From: Flavobacteriaceae bacterium PS02293
GTDB lineage: Bacteria; Bacteroidota; Bacteroidia; Flavobacteriales; Weeksellaceae
NCBI GenBank assembly: GCA_029960045.1
Contig: JASCOV010000006.1
Coordinates: 62,001-126,000, forward strand
Direction of reading: 5' to 3'
DNA length: 64,000 bases
Under the pieces are notes generated by a model. The model had not been told where the DNA came from, did no database searches, and was given only the letters and a program-made list of their open reading frames with translations. Position 1 is the stretch's first letter, and each line of letters starts with the position of its first letter. Positions 50,861 through 61,500 of this stretch are shown one piece after another. The translations under genes and the position numbers were made by a program.

Positions 50861-53524
50861 ATGAAATACTTAAAATTATCAGGTCTAGAACCTCTAATTA
50901 TAACGCCGGAATCCAACTTTATCAATGTTGGCGAAAGAACCAATGTGGCCGGTTCCAAAAAATTCCTTCGATTAATTAAGGAAGAAAAATTTTCCGAAGC
51001 TCTTGATATTGCACGTCATCAGGTAGATGGTGGCGCACAAATCCTGGATGTCAATTTCGATGACGGATTGATTGACGGAAAAGCATCAATGATAAAATTC
51101 CTGAACTTAATTGCTTCAGAACCGGACATTTCCAGAATCCCAATTATGATTGATTCATCGAAATGGGAAATTTTGGAAGCTGGATTACAAGTCGTTCAGG
51201 GAAAAGCGGTTGTGAATTCCATCAGTTTAAAAGAAGGGGAAGTAGAATTCATCAAACACGCAAAAGCAATCAAACGTTACGGCGCTGCTGTAATTGTAAT
51301 GGCTTTTGATGAGGTGGGACAAGCCGATAATTTTGAGAGAAGACTGGAAATTACCAAACGTTCTTATGATATTTTGGTCAATCAACTGAATTTTCCAGCA
51401 GAAGATATCATTTTCGATTTAAATATTTTTCCAGTAGCAACCGGGATGGACGAACACCGCCGAAACGCTATCGATTTTATCGAGGCCACGCGTTGGGTTA
51501 GGACCAATCTTCCTTACGCATCAGTGAGTGGAGGCGTTTCCAACGTTTCTTTTTCTTTCCGAGGAAATGATTCCGTGCGTGAGGCAATGCATTCCGTTTT
51601 TCTTTATCACGCAATAAAAGCTGGAATGAATATGGGAATCGTAAACCCAACAATGCTGGAAGTTTATGATGAAATCCCGAAAGAACTTCTGGAATTAGTT
51701 GAAGATGTAATGCTCGACAGAAAAGATGATGCAACTGAAAGATTGTTAGACTATTCCGAACGCGTAAAATCCACCAAAAAAGAAAAAGCCGAAGATTTGG
51801 CTTGGCGCGAAATGTCTTTGCAGGAAAGAATCACACATTCTTTGGTTAAAGGACTTGACCGTTTTATCGAAGAAGATACGGAAGAAGCAAGATTGCAGGC
51901 AGAAAAACCACTTCACGTCATCGAGGTTAATCTGATGACAGGAATGGGCGTTGTCGGCGACCTTTTCGGAAGTGGAAAAATGTTCCTGCCTCAGGTTGTA
52001 AAATCCGCGAGAGTAATGAAAAAAGCTGTTGCTTATCTGCAACCATTCATAGAAGCTGAAAAAGACGGTACAAGACCTGCGAACGGAAAAATTTTAATGG
52101 CAACTGTAAAAGGTGACGTTCATGACATCGGAAAAAATATTGTGAGTGTTGTTTTGGGTTGTAATAATTACGACATCGTTGACCTTGGTGTGATGGTTCC
52201 GGCAGATAAAATTATTCAAACTGCGATTGACGAAAAAGTAGATATCATAGGTTTAAGCGGATTGATTACGCCAAGTTTGGACGAAATGGTTCACTTGGCT
52301 TCGGAATTAGAAAGACGAAATCTAAGTTTCCCATTATTGATTGGTGGTGCAACAACTTCCAAAGCACACACAGCTGTTAAAATCGCTCCGAAATATGCGA
52401 ATACAGTTGTTCACGTGAATGATGCTTCAAGAGCTGTCGGTGTGGTAAGTTCGCTTTTGAATAAGGATAAATCCAGCGTTTATTCTTTGGAATTGAAAAA
52501 AGATTACGACGATTTCCGTGAGAAATTCCTGAACCGACAAGTTGATAAAGAATATGTGACAATCGAGGAAGCGAGAAAACAGAAATTCAAAATAGATTGG
52601 GAAAATGAAGAGATTCACACGCCAAATAAATTAGGAATTACAATTATCGAAGACCAGGATTTGGATGAATTGATAGAATTTATCGACTGGTCACCATTTT
52701 TCAGAAGCTGGCAATTGTTTGGGAAATTCCCTGATATTTTGACGGATAATGTAGTTGGCGAACAAGCGACGATTTTGTTTAATGAAGCCAAAGCAATGCT
52801 TAAGAAAATCCTTCAAGAAAAGAGCTTTAAAGCAAAAGGCATTTTCGGAATTTTCCCTGCGAATGCTACTGAACGTGATGATATTTTGGTTTATGATGAC
52901 AATCAAAATGTGATATCCACTTTCAGAACTTTGAGACAGCAACATAAAAAATCTGAAGGCAAAGAATATTTTGCTTTATCGGATTTTATTGCTCCTGAAA
53001 ATTCTGAGAAGCAAGATTACATCGGAGTTTTTTGCGTTTGTACAGGTTTTGGCGCTGATGAATTAGCGAAAGAATATGAAGATAAAATGGACGATTACAA
53101 TGCGATTATGGTCAAAGCTTTGGCTGACCGTTTTGCAGAAGCATTCGCCGAATATCTTCACAAAAAAGTCAGAACCGAATATTGGGGTTATTCAGAAAAT
53201 GAAACTTTGACCAATGATGATTTAATTAAAGAAAAATATTTGGGAATTCGCCCGGCTCCAGGTTATCCGGCTTGTCCCGACCATTTGGATAAATTGACGA
53301 TTTGGGATTTACTGAAAGCGGATGAAAAAATTGGTGTGACTTTAACCGAAAGTTTAGCAATGTGGCCAACCGCAGCGGTTTCAGGATATTATTTTGGTAA
53401 TGAAAAATCAAAATATTTCGGCGTTGGAAAGATTGATGAAGACCAATTAAAAGATTATGCCGAGAGAAAAGACGTTGATTTGGAATATGCTAGAAAATGG
53501 CTTAGCCCCAATTTGGCTGATTAG
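50861..53524 (+). CDS. metH: Methionine synthase MetH, folate-, cobalamin- and SAM-binding modules
   Basis: An 887-aa protein missing only the homocysteine module, which is the preceding gene. Order: pterin/folate domain (about 1-290, [14 protein letters not shown]), cobalamin cap and B12 domain with the lower ligand His in [12 protein letters not shown] (about 416-427), and the SAM-dependent reactivation domain (about 560-880, [15 protein letters not shown]). It moves the methyl group from methyl-tetrahydrofolate to homocysteine. It is cobalamin-dependent, so the cell must take up or make B12; no metE was seen here. Confidence 0.96.
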   Translation: MKYLKLSGLEPLIITPESNFINVGERTNVAGSKKFLRLIKEEKFSEALDIARHQVDGGAQILDVNFDDGLIDGKASMIKFLNLIASEPDISRIPIMIDSSKWEILEAGLQVVQGKAVVNSISLKEGEVEFIKHAKAIKRYGAAVIVMAFDEVGQADNFERRLEITKRSYDILVNQLNFPAEDIIFDLNIFPVATGMDEHRRNAIDFIEATRWVRTNLPYASVSGGVSNVSFSFRGNDSVREAMHSVFLYHAIKAGMNMGIVNPTMLEVYDEIPKELLELVEDVMLDRKDDATERLLDYSERVKSTKKEKAEDLAWREMSLQERITHSLVKGLDRFIEEDTEEARLQAEKPLHVIEVNLMTGMGVVGDLFGSGKMFLPQVVKSARVMKKAVAYLQPFIEAEKDGTRPANGKILMATVKGDVHDIGKNIVSVVLGCNNYDIVDLGVMVPADKIIQTAIDEKVDIIGLSGLITPSLDEMVHLASELERRNLSFPLLIGGATTSKAHTAVKIAPKYANTVVHVNDASRAVGVVSSLLNKDKSSVYSLELKKDYDDFREKFLNRQVDKEYVTIEEARKQKFKIDWENEEIHTPNKLGITIIEDQDLDELIEFIDWSPFFRSWQLFGKFPDILTDNVVGEQATILFNEAKAMLKKILQEKSFKAKGIFGIFPANATERDDILVYDDNQNVISTFRTLRQQHKKSEGKEYFALSDFIAPENSEKQDYIGVFCVCTGFGADELAKEYEDKMDDYNAIMVKALADRFAEAFAEYLHKKVRTEYWGYSENETLTNDDLIKEKYLGIRPAPGYPACPDHLDKLTIWDLLKADEKIGVTLTESLAMWPTAAVSGYYFGNEKSKYFGVGKIDEDQLKDYAERKDVDLEYARKWLSPNLAD

Positions 53525-53561
53525 ACTTTGAATTTTAAACCTTGAATTTTTAATTAAAATA

Positions 53562-54518
53562 ATGAAAATTACTGACCATATAAAAAACGCCAACGGAAAA
53601 ACGCTTTTCTCTTTCGAAATTGTTCCGCCACAAAAAGGTGTCGGAATCGCAGATTTATATAAAAATATTGACCCTTTGATGGAGTTCAAACCTCCTTTTA
53701 TAGATGTGACAACTTCTCGCGAAGAATACATTTTTCTGGAAAGAGGAAACGGATTGATGGAGCGAAAAATCACAAGAATGCGTCCCGGAACTTTGGGGAT
53801 TTGTTCGGCAATTCAGAATAAATATAACGTCGATACAGTTCCACACGTGCTTTGCGGAGGATTTACAAAAGAAGAGACAGAATATCTTTTGGTAGATTGT
53901 ATGTATTTGGGAATCAATAATATTGTTGCGTTGCGAGGCGATGCGATGAAAGGTGAAAAATATTTTGAACAGTCAAAAGGCGGACATAAATATGCATCAG
54001 ATTTGGTAAAACAGATTCACGACCTCGGAACTGGAAAGTACCTTCACGAAGAAATCGAATCTGATGACAAAAGCAGTTTCTGCATCGGCGTTGCGGGTTA
54101 TCCGGAAAAACATATCGAGGCGCCATCTATGAATTACGACCTTCAAATGTTGAAGAAAAAAGTAGAAGCTGGCGCAGATTATATCGTGACTCAAATGTTT
54201 TTTGATAATCAAAAATTCTTCGACTTTGTAAAACAAGCCCGAGAAATTGGAATTGATGTTCCGATTATTCCGGGAATCAAACCAATTGCGACAAAAACTC
54301 ATTTGCAGATGTTGCCACAGGTTTTCAAAATTGATTTGCCAGAAGCTTTAATCAATGAAGTTCTGAAATGCAAAACCAATAGTGATGTCAGAGAAGTTGG
54401 GATAGAATGGGCAATTAACCAGAGTAAGGAACTTTTAGATTTTGGAATTCCGGTTCTGCATTTCTACTCGATGGGGAAAAGTGATAATATTCTGAAAATT
54501 GGAAGAGAAGTTTTTTAA
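53562..54518 (+). CDS. metF: 5,10-methylenetetrahydrofolate reductase MetF
   Basis: A 318-aa FAD enzyme that makes 5-methyl-tetrahydrofolate for MetH. The start HIKNANGKTLFSFEIVPPQKG, VLCGGFTKEETEYLLVDCMYLGINNIVALRGD and ADYIVTQMFFDNQKFFDFV are family markers, and the catalytic Glu lies in FSFEIVPP. It is the last gene of the operon and ends in a strong terminator. Confidence 0.96.
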   Translation: MKITDHIKNANGKTLFSFEIVPPQKGVGIADLYKNIDPLMEFKPPFIDVTTSREEYIFLERGNGLMERKITRMRPGTLGICSAIQNKYNVDTVPHVLCGGFTKEETEYLLVDCMYLGINNIVALRGDAMKGEKYFEQSKGGHKYASDLVKQIHDLGTGKYLHEEIESDDKSSFCIGVAGYPEKHIEAPSMNYDLQMLKKKVEAGADYIVTQMFFDNQKFFDFVKQAREIGIDVPIIPGIKPIATKTHLQMLPQVFKIDLPEALINEVLKCKTNSDVREVGIEWAINQSKELLDFGIPVLHFYSMGKSDNILKIGREVF

Positions 54519-54520
54519 AT

Positions 54521-54551
54521 AAAAAGAGATGCAATTTGCATCTCTTTTTTT
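54521..54551. terminator. Terminator of the methionine operon
   Basis: AAAAAGAGATGC and GCATCTCTTTTT form a 12-bp stem with T-runs on both strands, so it also serves the convergent gene at 54550-55239. Confidence 0.9.
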
Positions 54552-55239
54552 ATTTGTTAAGGAAAGTAACCAGTTTTATCAGGTCAAGTTCTTCGTTTAG
54601 TTTTATTTTATTTGTTTTTATAAAATCCTTAGTTGCATCCTTTTTATCTGCAGGTAATACATTTAGTAAATCATCTGCCTTTTTTGTCAGCTTTATAACA
54701 CTATCTTCAGTTTTAATAAAATAGATTGGTTTTTGTTTTTCAAATTTAGCTGGTATTGCTGAAACTAAAGAATTTGGAGCTGGAATTTCATCTTTAAATT
54801 TAGTCGAAATCTTTTTAAGAAGTCTATTTTTCCCACCTACCAATTCAAAAAAATACCCGGAATATTCATTATTAGTATTTACTAAAACTAATTTTTCATG
54901 TGTGGTTTCAAAAGTAAATTTTGGATAAGCTTCTTCTTTTGGAAGTTCATATACATTACCACTATTACTATCCAAAATTTCAACAGAATCCAGAAATGGG
55001 CTATAGCGAATAGGAATTATCCCAGAAGTATCACCAACTTTTGCCGGAACAAAATTAGCATAATAATAAGGAGAGCCTTGTATATCAGCATATTTAAGTT
55101 TTTTCGGACCGTTATTTACCTCATCTATAATTTTATTGAAACGTGCTGCTCTAGCAGCTTCTCCAAGTGTCATATGCTGTTGAGCTTGCAAAAAAATTCC
55201 TCCAAAAAATAAACTTGCTGTAATGATTATAGTTTTCAT
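54550..55239 (-). CDS. Secreted protein of unknown function
   Basis: A 229-aa protein with a signal peptide (MKTIIITASLFFGGIFLQAQ) and a helical N-terminal segment (GEAARAARFNKIIDEVNNG). A region with YYANFVPAKVGDTSGIIPIRYSPFLDSVEIL suggests a beta domain that might line a surface or bind a partner. The end is Lys-rich and helical. I do not recognise a family. It is a single gene that shares a terminator with the methionine operon. Confidence 0.8.
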   Translation of the reverse strand: MKTIIITASLFFGGIFLQAQQHMTLGEAARAARFNKIIDEVNNGPKKLKYADIQGSPYYYANFVPAKVGDTSGIIPIRYSPFLDSVEILDSNSGNVYELPKEEAYPKFTFETTHEKLVLVNTNNEYSGYFFELVGGKNRLLKKISTKFKDEIPAPNSLVSAIPAKFEKQKPIYFIKTEDSVIKLTKKADDLLNVLPADKKDATKDFIKTNKIKLNEELDLIKLVTFLNK

Positions 55240-55406
55240 TTGTTTTTAAATTTATGTAAAAATACAATGAAAATTAAGATAAAAAAATAAATCGTCCAAG
55301 ATTTGTATTAATTTATAAAGAGAATATCGTTTTTTAACCAAGATTCAGTATTTTAAAATTCATTAAACTAAAACTTAATCATTATTTTTACATCACAAGT
55401 TTTAAT

Positions 55407-56633
55407 ATGAAATTATCAGGTCCTTTCAAACAAATTATCACACTCAACAATCTTCCATTAAAGGGAAAATTAAATGATGAAGATTTAGAAATAATTAACA
55501 GTGGCGGAATTCTAACAGAAAACGGAATCGTTATCGAAGTTGATGATTTTGAAGTTTTAAAACAAAAATTTCCAGATTCTGAAATCGATTTAATTGAAAA
55601 TGAACAAATTGTAATTCCAGCTTTTACAGACGCACACACTCATATTTGTTTTGGAGGAAATCGCGCCAATGATTTTGCACTCAGAAATTCCGGAAAAACC
55701 TATCTCGAGATTGCAGAATCTGGCGGTGGAATCTGGAGTTCTGTGAAGCATACAAGAGCAGCTTCTGAAGAAGATTTGATTGATGGAATTCTGAAACGTG
55801 TTGATATTTTGTTAAAACAAGGTATCACAACCATCGAGATTAAAAGCGGATATGGATTAAACGTCAACGAAGAACTGAAAATGCTACGAGCAATCAAAAA
55901 AGCTCAGACAAAAACCAAAGCAACGCTTGTTCCTACTTGTCTCTCAGCGCATCTCAAACCCAAAGATTTCGAGGGAACATCTCAGGAATATCTCAATTAT
56001 ATTATTGATGAAATTTTACCAAAAGTAAAAGAAGAAAACCTTGCAAATAGAGTTGATATCTTTATAGAAAAATCAGCTTTTCAACCGCAAGAAAGCAAAG
56101 AGTTTTTATTACAAGCAAAAGAATTGGGTTTCCAAATTACCGTTCACGCAGACCAATTTACAGCAGGAAGTTCCAGAATCGCAGTAGAAGTGGGAGCAAA
56201 ATCTGCCGACCATCTGGAAGCTACAATTGATGAAGATATTGAGTTTCTAGCAAATTCTGATACTGTCGCTATTGCACTTCCAGGCGCAAGTTTAGGATTA
56301 GGCGAACCATTTTCTCCAGCAAGAAAAATCCTTGACAAAGATGGAATCCTCGCCATTGCGACAGACTGGAATCCAGGTTCAGCACCTATGGGAAATCTCG
56401 TAACACAAGCTTCCATCTTGGCGACTTACCAAAAATTATCAACTGCTGAGATCTTGGCAGCGATAACTTTTCGAGCCGCTTATGCTTTGGATTTAGAAGA
56501 CAGAGGAATTCTTTCAAAAGGAAAGAAAGCAGATTTTATCACTTACGAAACAGACAATTTTCAAAATATTCTATACAACCAAGGAAGTTTAAAACCTTCA
56601 AAAGTTTACATCAACGGAAAATCGATTTTATGA
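55407..56633 (+). CDS. hutI: Imidazolonepropionase HutI
   Basis: A 408-aa amidohydrolase of histidine breakdown that opens imidazolone propionate to formiminoglutamate. The metal site begins with FTDAHTHICFGGNRANDFALR; the later SADHLEATIDEDI and LAIATDWNPGSAPMGN supply the remaining ligands. The length is normal. It overlaps the HAD gene by 4 bp (ATGA), so the two are translationally coupled. No hutU or hutH is adjacent. Confidence 0.95.
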   Translation: MKLSGPFKQIITLNNLPLKGKLNDEDLEIINSGGILTENGIVIEVDDFEVLKQKFPDSEIDLIENEQIVIPAFTDAHTHICFGGNRANDFALRNSGKTYLEIAESGGGIWSSVKHTRAASEEDLIDGILKRVDILLKQGITTIEIKSGYGLNVNEELKMLRAIKKAQTKTKATLVPTCLSAHLKPKDFEGTSQEYLNYIIDEILPKVKEENLANRVDIFIEKSAFQPQESKEFLLQAKELGFQITVHADQFTAGSSRIAVEVGAKSADHLEATIDEDIEFLANSDTVAIALPGASLGLGEPFSPARKILDKDGILAIATDWNPGSAPMGNLVTQASILATYQKLSTAEILAAITFRAAYALDLEDRGILSKGKKADFITYETDNFQNILYNQGSLKPSKVYINGKSIL

Positions 56634-57253
56634 TAGAAGAAAGAGATAGCATTATTTTTGATTTGGACGGAACACTTTGGGATGCGTCGGAAACTGTTGT
56701 CAGAGCTTTTAATGACAGTATTGTAGAAATTGGTTTTGATATCAATTTGAGTTCATTGGACATCAGGAATTTTTCAGGAATGAAAATGGATGATATTTTC
56801 TCCCAACATTTCGATTTCGTTCCGAAAGAAAAACTTCAGGATTTCGAAAATATTTATAGTACAAAAGAGAAGATGTATCTTAATGAGTCTGGAGGGAAAT
56901 TGTTCCCTAACATTAGAGAGACTTTAGAAAAACTCAACAAAACCCATCGCCTTTTTATCGTTAGCAATTGTCTTTCCGGCTACATCGAGAGCTTTTTAGA
57001 CTTCTATGAACTCAATTCATATTTCGATGATTTCGAATGTTTTGGAAATGATGGTTTGTCTAAAGATGAAAACATACGCTTGATAATCAGAAGGAATAGC
57101 CTTCTAAATCCAGTTTATGTCGGCGATACGATTTGGGACAAAGAATCCAGCGAAAAAGCTGGTGTAGATTTTATCTATGCAGCGTACGGTTTTGGAAATA
57201 TAGAAGATCCAAAATGTAGGATAGAGAATTTTGAAGATCTACTTTTAATTTAA
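56630..57253 (+). CDS. HAD-superfamily phosphatase
   Basis: A 207-aa hydrolase with motif I FDLDGTLWD (Asp-x-Asp), motif II LFIVSNCLSGY and motif III/IV VGDTIWDKESSEKAGVDF. The helical cap between about 20 and 80 makes it a type C1 HAD, like phosphoglycolate phosphatase. The substrate is not known. It overlaps hutI by 4 bp. Confidence 0.92.
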   Translation: MIEERDSIIFDLDGTLWDASETVVRAFNDSIVEIGFDINLSSLDIRNFSGMKMDDIFSQHFDFVPKEKLQDFENIYSTKEKMYLNESGGKLFPNIRETLEKLNKTHRLFIVSNCLSGYIESFLDFYELNSYFDDFECFGNDGLSKDENIRLIIRRNSLLNPVYVGDTIWDKESSEKAGVDFIYAAYGFGNIEDPKCRIENFEDLLLI

Positions 57254-57293
57254 TATGATTTAGATTACTCCCTCGACTAATTGATACAATAAA

Positions 57294-57324
57294 AAAAGCC
57301 TCCGAATATTCTTCGAAGGCCTTT
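57294..57324 (-). terminator. Terminator after the Asp-box/T9SS gene
   Basis: AAAGCCTCCGAA pairs with TTCGAAGGCCTTT (one mismatch); on the minus strand a T-run follows. Confidence 0.8.
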
Positions 57325-57343
57325 CCCTATGATAAAATTAAAA

Positions 57344-59668
57344 TTAGTTCTTAATAATTTTCTTAGTAACTGGTTTCCCGTTTTCAGGTTCTATTTTTAA
57401 GAAATAAACACCGTTGTTCAAATTAGAAATATTGATGCTTGATCTGTTTTCTGTTGATAACAACATTTGACCGGTTGCATTGTATAAACTTGCTTTGAAT
57501 TTTGAAATATTTTTATCCAATTTGATATTAATGAAATTCTGTGTAGGATTTGGATAAACACTGATTCCGTTTTTAAGATTCTCAAGATCAGAGTTTCCTA
57601 AGGTTTCCAGACTTATTGCATCTTTTAATATCCCCAAAGATTGAGAAGTCAAATAAACTTCCACATTTTGAGTGTCAACAAATCGAACGGCACCCGCAAT
57701 TACTACAGTGTTGAAATAGTTTGTAGAAGTTTTTTCTGTCCAGGTATTTCCATTGTTGATGGTGTAGATCACTTTTGGAAGATCAGCTAAATAAGAATTT
57801 GAGATTCCTACGATCTGGCCATTCTGTTTTGTAGAATGTTCAACCTTGTTAACCATTCCGTTGTAGATCTTTGTCCAGTTGTTTCCACCGTCAGTTGATG
57901 TATAGATTCCATTCGAGGCTGCGATTGTATATTGATTCAGATCCAATGGATTTTGGGACAGTTCCAAAGCAATATTTGGTAAAGTCAAATCTTGTAGTCC
58001 ATTTGTAATTTGTGTCCAGTTCGTTCCGCCATCTGTTGTTTTCAGGATTTTGTTTCCAACAGTTACAAGGACTTCGTTTGGATTGTTTTTGCTGACTTTG
58101 ATGCCATAAATATAATCATCCGAGTAAGGCAGGTTGATAAAATCCATCTGAGCATCTTCCGGATTAGAGAAATTAACTTTGATCAAAGATGCCGATTCTC
58201 CGTTGAAAGTTGCCAACCAAGCAATATTAGGGTTAGAAGAATCCGTTTCTGCTGCTGTAAAACCATTGTCATAAGTTGTGTAGATCGGCGTTTTATTCAA
58301 GCCATAGTCATCACTCACATTGATGGTGTTTCCCATAAAAGAAGAATCAAAAGTGTAAACTCTTCCTGCATAATCTTTGTCCACATAAACCAAACCGATC
58401 TGGCTTCCCATCGGACTTTCGTTCAAAGGATAAACGCTGACAGGCGACTCTTCATTCGTTTGTAGATTCTTGATCGTATAGCCGTATTGAACGCCGTACA
58501 TCAATTTGTCTGTTCCATTATCATTAATGATATTCAGATTTCCCATTCCTATGAAGAAAGGATTTTTGATAGATGTCAAAGTCACACCTTTGTCAGAAGA
58601 AAATTTTGCAAAACGATTATTAGCAATGATAACATTGTTCGAATTAAACGGATTGAAAGCTGCTCCGGTCCCGTAATAGTAAGATTGCCCGTCATGTAGG
58701 CCATCGTGTTCGGTTGTTGTCCACGTGTTTCCTCCGTTCGTCGTCACCGCAACACGATCGTCAGCCAAAACTAAAACGTGATTTGTATCGTAAGGATTGA
58801 TCTGGATCTTTGGAATATTTTGCAAACCCTGATTGCTTTGAGACCAAGTAATTGCTTGTTCAGTCCAAGTATTTCCACCATCAATTGATTTATAAACTGC
58901 CTGATGCTGATCCAGATAAGACCAACGGACACCGCTTCCTACATAGATGATATTGGTGTTGATTGGATCTACTTCTACAGTTTGCAGGATAAGTCCGTTC
59001 AACGTTTCTGTCCATGTTGCACCGCCATTTGTAGATTTAAAAAAACCGCCGTCTTCATTTCCGGCACCACCATTACGGGCTATGTACAGATTTTGAGGGT
59101 TTTTTGGATCCATAACAGCGTCATTCAAAATAACACTTTCGTGATCGGTTGCATCGTAAACTTTGTTCCAAGTTGAGCCACCATTGGTTGTTGTAAAGAA
59201 TTTATATTCATCTCCACCAGTGAACATACTTACGGTGTTCATTGTTCCATCTTCATAGATAGTGTAATTCTGGATGTTATAAACATTTTCGTTTTCAGGA
59301 ATGCTAATTTCCTTGATGATTGATTTTGATTGCAAATCGAAGACAGCAACTTTGTTAAATGTGCTTCCGCCGCCATAATATTCGATAAAGCTTAATGCTG
59401 TTCCGTTGTTTGTAAGTCTTAATTCCAAGATTTCCGGTGCGTACTCAGGATCTGGAAGTGTTGCAAGAACATTCCAAGTAACACCGTTGTCAAGAGAAAC
59501 CAATATATGCGACCCGATAAGAGAAGTTGCATAGATTTTATTAGGTGTGGTTTTGTCGTAAGCGAAATTCTTCATACGCCCATAATCCTGATTTCCTGCA
59601 AAACCGACTTGTGAAAAGTAAAGTTGTACAAACAAGATGACAAATAAAGTAAATGTTGTTTTCTTCAT
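57344..59668 (-). CDS. T9SS-exported protein with Asp-box (BNR/VPS10-like) repeats
   Basis: A 774-aa protein with a signal peptide (MKKTTFTLFVILFVQLYFSQ). At least eight Asp-box motifs of type S/T-x-D/N-G-G-x-T-W are spread through the first 640 residues (SLDNGVTWN, TTNGGSTWNK, SIDGGNTWTE, TTDGGTNWTQ, STDGGNNWTK, others), which build a beta-propeller as in sialidases and VPS10-type proteins. No sialidase arginine triad was identified. The end (about 700-774) is a type A sorting domain (ISVYPNPTQNFINIKL, GVYFLKIEPENGKPVTKKIIKN). A secreted or surface beta-propeller is certain; the binding partner is unknown. Confidence 0.92.
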   Translation of the reverse strand: MKKTTFTLFVILFVQLYFSQVGFAGNQDYGRMKNFAYDKTTPNKIYATSLIGSHILVSLDNGVTWNVLATLPDPEYAPEILELRLTNNGTALSFIEYYGGGSTFNKVAVFDLQSKSIIKEISIPENENVYNIQNYTIYEDGTMNTVSMFTGGDEYKFFTTTNGGSTWNKVYDATDHESVILNDAVMDPKNPQNLYIARNGGAGNEDGGFFKSTNGGATWTETLNGLILQTVEVDPINTNIIYVGSGVRWSYLDQHQAVYKSIDGGNTWTEQAITWSQSNQGLQNIPKIQINPYDTNHVLVLADDRVAVTTNGGNTWTTTEHDGLHDGQSYYYGTGAAFNPFNSNNVIIANNRFAKFSSDKGVTLTSIKNPFFIGMGNLNIINDNGTDKLMYGVQYGYTIKNLQTNEESPVSVYPLNESPMGSQIGLVYVDKDYAGRVYTFDSSFMGNTINVSDDYGLNKTPIYTTYDNGFTAAETDSSNPNIAWLATFNGESASLIKVNFSNPEDAQMDFINLPYSDDYIYGIKVSKNNPNEVLVTVGNKILKTTDGGTNWTQITNGLQDLTLPNIALELSQNPLDLNQYTIAASNGIYTSTDGGNNWTKIYNGMVNKVEHSTKQNGQIVGISNSYLADLPKVIYTINNGNTWTEKTSTNYFNTVVIAGAVRFVDTQNVEVYLTSQSLGILKDAISLETLGNSDLENLKNGISVYPNPTQNFINIKLDKNISKFKASLYNATGQMLLSTENRSSINISNLNNGVYFLKIEPENGKPVTKKIIKN

Positions 59669-59692
59669 ATCATATTAGATTTAATTGTTGTA

Positions 59693-59700
59693 CAAATATA
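59693..59700 (-). promoter_or_regulatory. -7 element of the Asp-box/T9SS gene
   Basis: TATATTTG on the minus strand, 25 bp before the ATG at 59668. A matching -33 box is not evident. Confidence 0.5.
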
Positions 59701-59773
59701 TTTTCGTATTCGCGACAATAATTATATATGACAGGAATAAACAGGACTTATTAAGAAAAAACGTGACATTTTC

Positions 59774-61387
59774 CTATATGCTTGACAAATAATCGTATAA
59801 ATCGTTGGAATTATCCAGATTTAGTTTTTTGGAGATTCTTTCTTTTCTTTTTCTGCAGGCTTCAATAGTGATGTTAAAGATGGATGCGATCTCTTTTGTA
59901 GAGAGATTCATATAGATGTAAGAAATATATCGGATATCATTTAAAGTCAAATCGTTATGTTTTTCTTTTAATGATTTGATGAACTTGCTGTTGATTTCCT
60001 GAAAGTGATTGAGGAAATCATCACCGTTGTCTTCTTTTGAGAGAACTTCTTTGAGTTGATCCAATTGTTTCGCCAAAAGTGGATTTGTCAACATTTCCGG
60101 ACGCTCTTTCAAACGAAGAATGTAGTCCTCAATCTTATCATTTTTCTGAGCAAGATGAATGGCGTTGGCAGCAAGCTGACGGTTCTTGTTTTCCAACTCA
60201 TTCTTTAATTTTTCTTTTTCCAGAAGTGCATCGGTTTCTTTTTCCTTGATTTGTTTTTCAAGTAACAAAGTGTAATTTTCCTTGTTCTTTAGTTCTAAGG
60301 CGATTATTTTTTCATTCTGCTCAGCTAACCTTCTTTTTTGCTTATTTTTTTGAAGATAACCTCGGAAAAACCAAAGAATAAGCGCAACAACAGCAATCCA
60401 AAATCCGATGATGTAGAATTTCAATTTTTTCTCGTTGATCAGTTCTTTTTGAGAATCCTGAAGTTTCAGCTTGATCTCACTATTTTGATACATCGCCTGA
60501 TTTTGAATTGCGTTCAGAGAATCTTTTACAACGAGCACAGAATCTTTATACTGAAAAGCCTTTTGATAATCTGACCGTGTAAAATAATTATCAGAATATC
60601 TGTTGTAGATATCTGTCATATTGCTGTAATTCAGGTTTTCCTTCTGGGCTTGTTTGATGAACAAAAGTGCTTTTTCCGAATCCTTTTGATCTTCGTAAAC
60701 TTTTGATAATATTAATAAAGAAGATATTTTATAATCGTTAAGTTCCGGAGTATTCAATTTATTGATAAGCGGATTAAGAAGTGCAAGTGTTTTTTGATAA
60801 TCTTTCCTTTCCAAAGCATTTTTGGCTTCGGCAATATCAAGTGTTTTTTGTGAATCTACTTTGTTTTTGACAACTGGTCTTGCGACGGAAATGTAGTAAG
60901 AAGCTTTGTCTAATTCCTTTGTCGTGTTGTAAAGATCCGCAAGATTGACTGCGTAAAGAGCGATTCCAATGCTGTCTTTATTCATCACAGCAAGGTCATA
61001 AGCTCTTTTCTGATGTTTTTCTGATTCTTTATATTTTCCCTGTCTTAGATAAACGAGTGCAATATTATTAAGAACCGTCATTTCCCGATCCTTGTTCAGA
61101 TGTTTCAAAGCAATCGTGTAAGCTTCCAGATAATAATCCAAAGCCTCACTGTAATCCAGCATTTGATAATAATTAAGTCCGATACAATTGGTCGAGATGA
61201 ATTGCTGTTCGTGCCAGTTATTCTGTTCTGACAGGCTTTTTGCTTCGGAAAATAATTCTAATGATTTTGAATGTTTTTTCTGATACAAAGCATCTATTCC
61301 TTTTGATATCAATTCATCACAATGTTTTGTGGAAGTGTCATTTTGTAACACCGAAAGCAAAGCGATAAAAGCGAACAGAAACTTCAT
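59774..61387 (-). CDS. TPR protein with membrane segment and C-terminal LuxR-like HTH
   Basis: A 537-aa protein: signal-like start (MKFLFAFIALLSVLQNDTS), about 300 residues of TPR repeats (LELFSEAKSLSEQNNWHEQQF, MTVLNNIALVYLRQGKYKESEKHQKRAYDLAVM), a membrane helix (about 327-345), a long coiled coil (LEKEKLKNELENKNRQLAANAIHL), and a helix-turn-helix end LTLNDIRYISYIYMNLSTKEIASIFNITIEACRKRKERISKKL. This layout is the flavobacterial type of membrane-bound regulator with an outward TPR sensor. It lies just upstream of the Asp-box/T9SS gene and may control it, though its own targets are unknown. Confidence 0.88.
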   Translation of the reverse strand: MKFLFAFIALLSVLQNDTSTKHCDELISKGIDALYQKKHSKSLELFSEAKSLSEQNNWHEQQFISTNCIGLNYYQMLDYSEALDYYLEAYTIALKHLNKDREMTVLNNIALVYLRQGKYKESEKHQKRAYDLAVMNKDSIGIALYAVNLADLYNTTKELDKASYYISVARPVVKNKVDSQKTLDIAEAKNALERKDYQKTLALLNPLINKLNTPELNDYKISSLLILSKVYEDQKDSEKALLFIKQAQKENLNYSNMTDIYNRYSDNYFTRSDYQKAFQYKDSVLVVKDSLNAIQNQAMYQNSEIKLKLQDSQKELINEKKLKFYIIGFWIAVVALILWFFRGYLQKNKQKRRLAEQNEKIIALELKNKENYTLLLEKQIKEKETDALLEKEKLKNELENKNRQLAANAIHLAQKNDKIEDYILRLKERPEMLTNPLLAKQLDQLKEVLSKEDNGDDFLNHFQEINSKFIKSLKEKHNDLTLNDIRYISYIYMNLSTKEIASIFNITIEACRKRKERISKKLNLDNSNDLYDYLSSI

Positions 61388-61471
61388 AAAATATAGCAGA
61401 GAACTAATTATAAAGTAAAATTAACCAAAATATTGATTTAATGAAAACCAGACTTTAAGATAAGACATAAA

Positions 61472-61493
61472 AAAACCGGAACTGAATCCGGTT
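61472..61493 (-). terminator. Terminator after the SPOR-domain gene
   Basis: AACCGGA and TCCGGTT form a 7-bp stem with a short loop and a T-run on the minus strand. Confidence 0.8.
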
Positions 61494-61500
61494 AATATCA

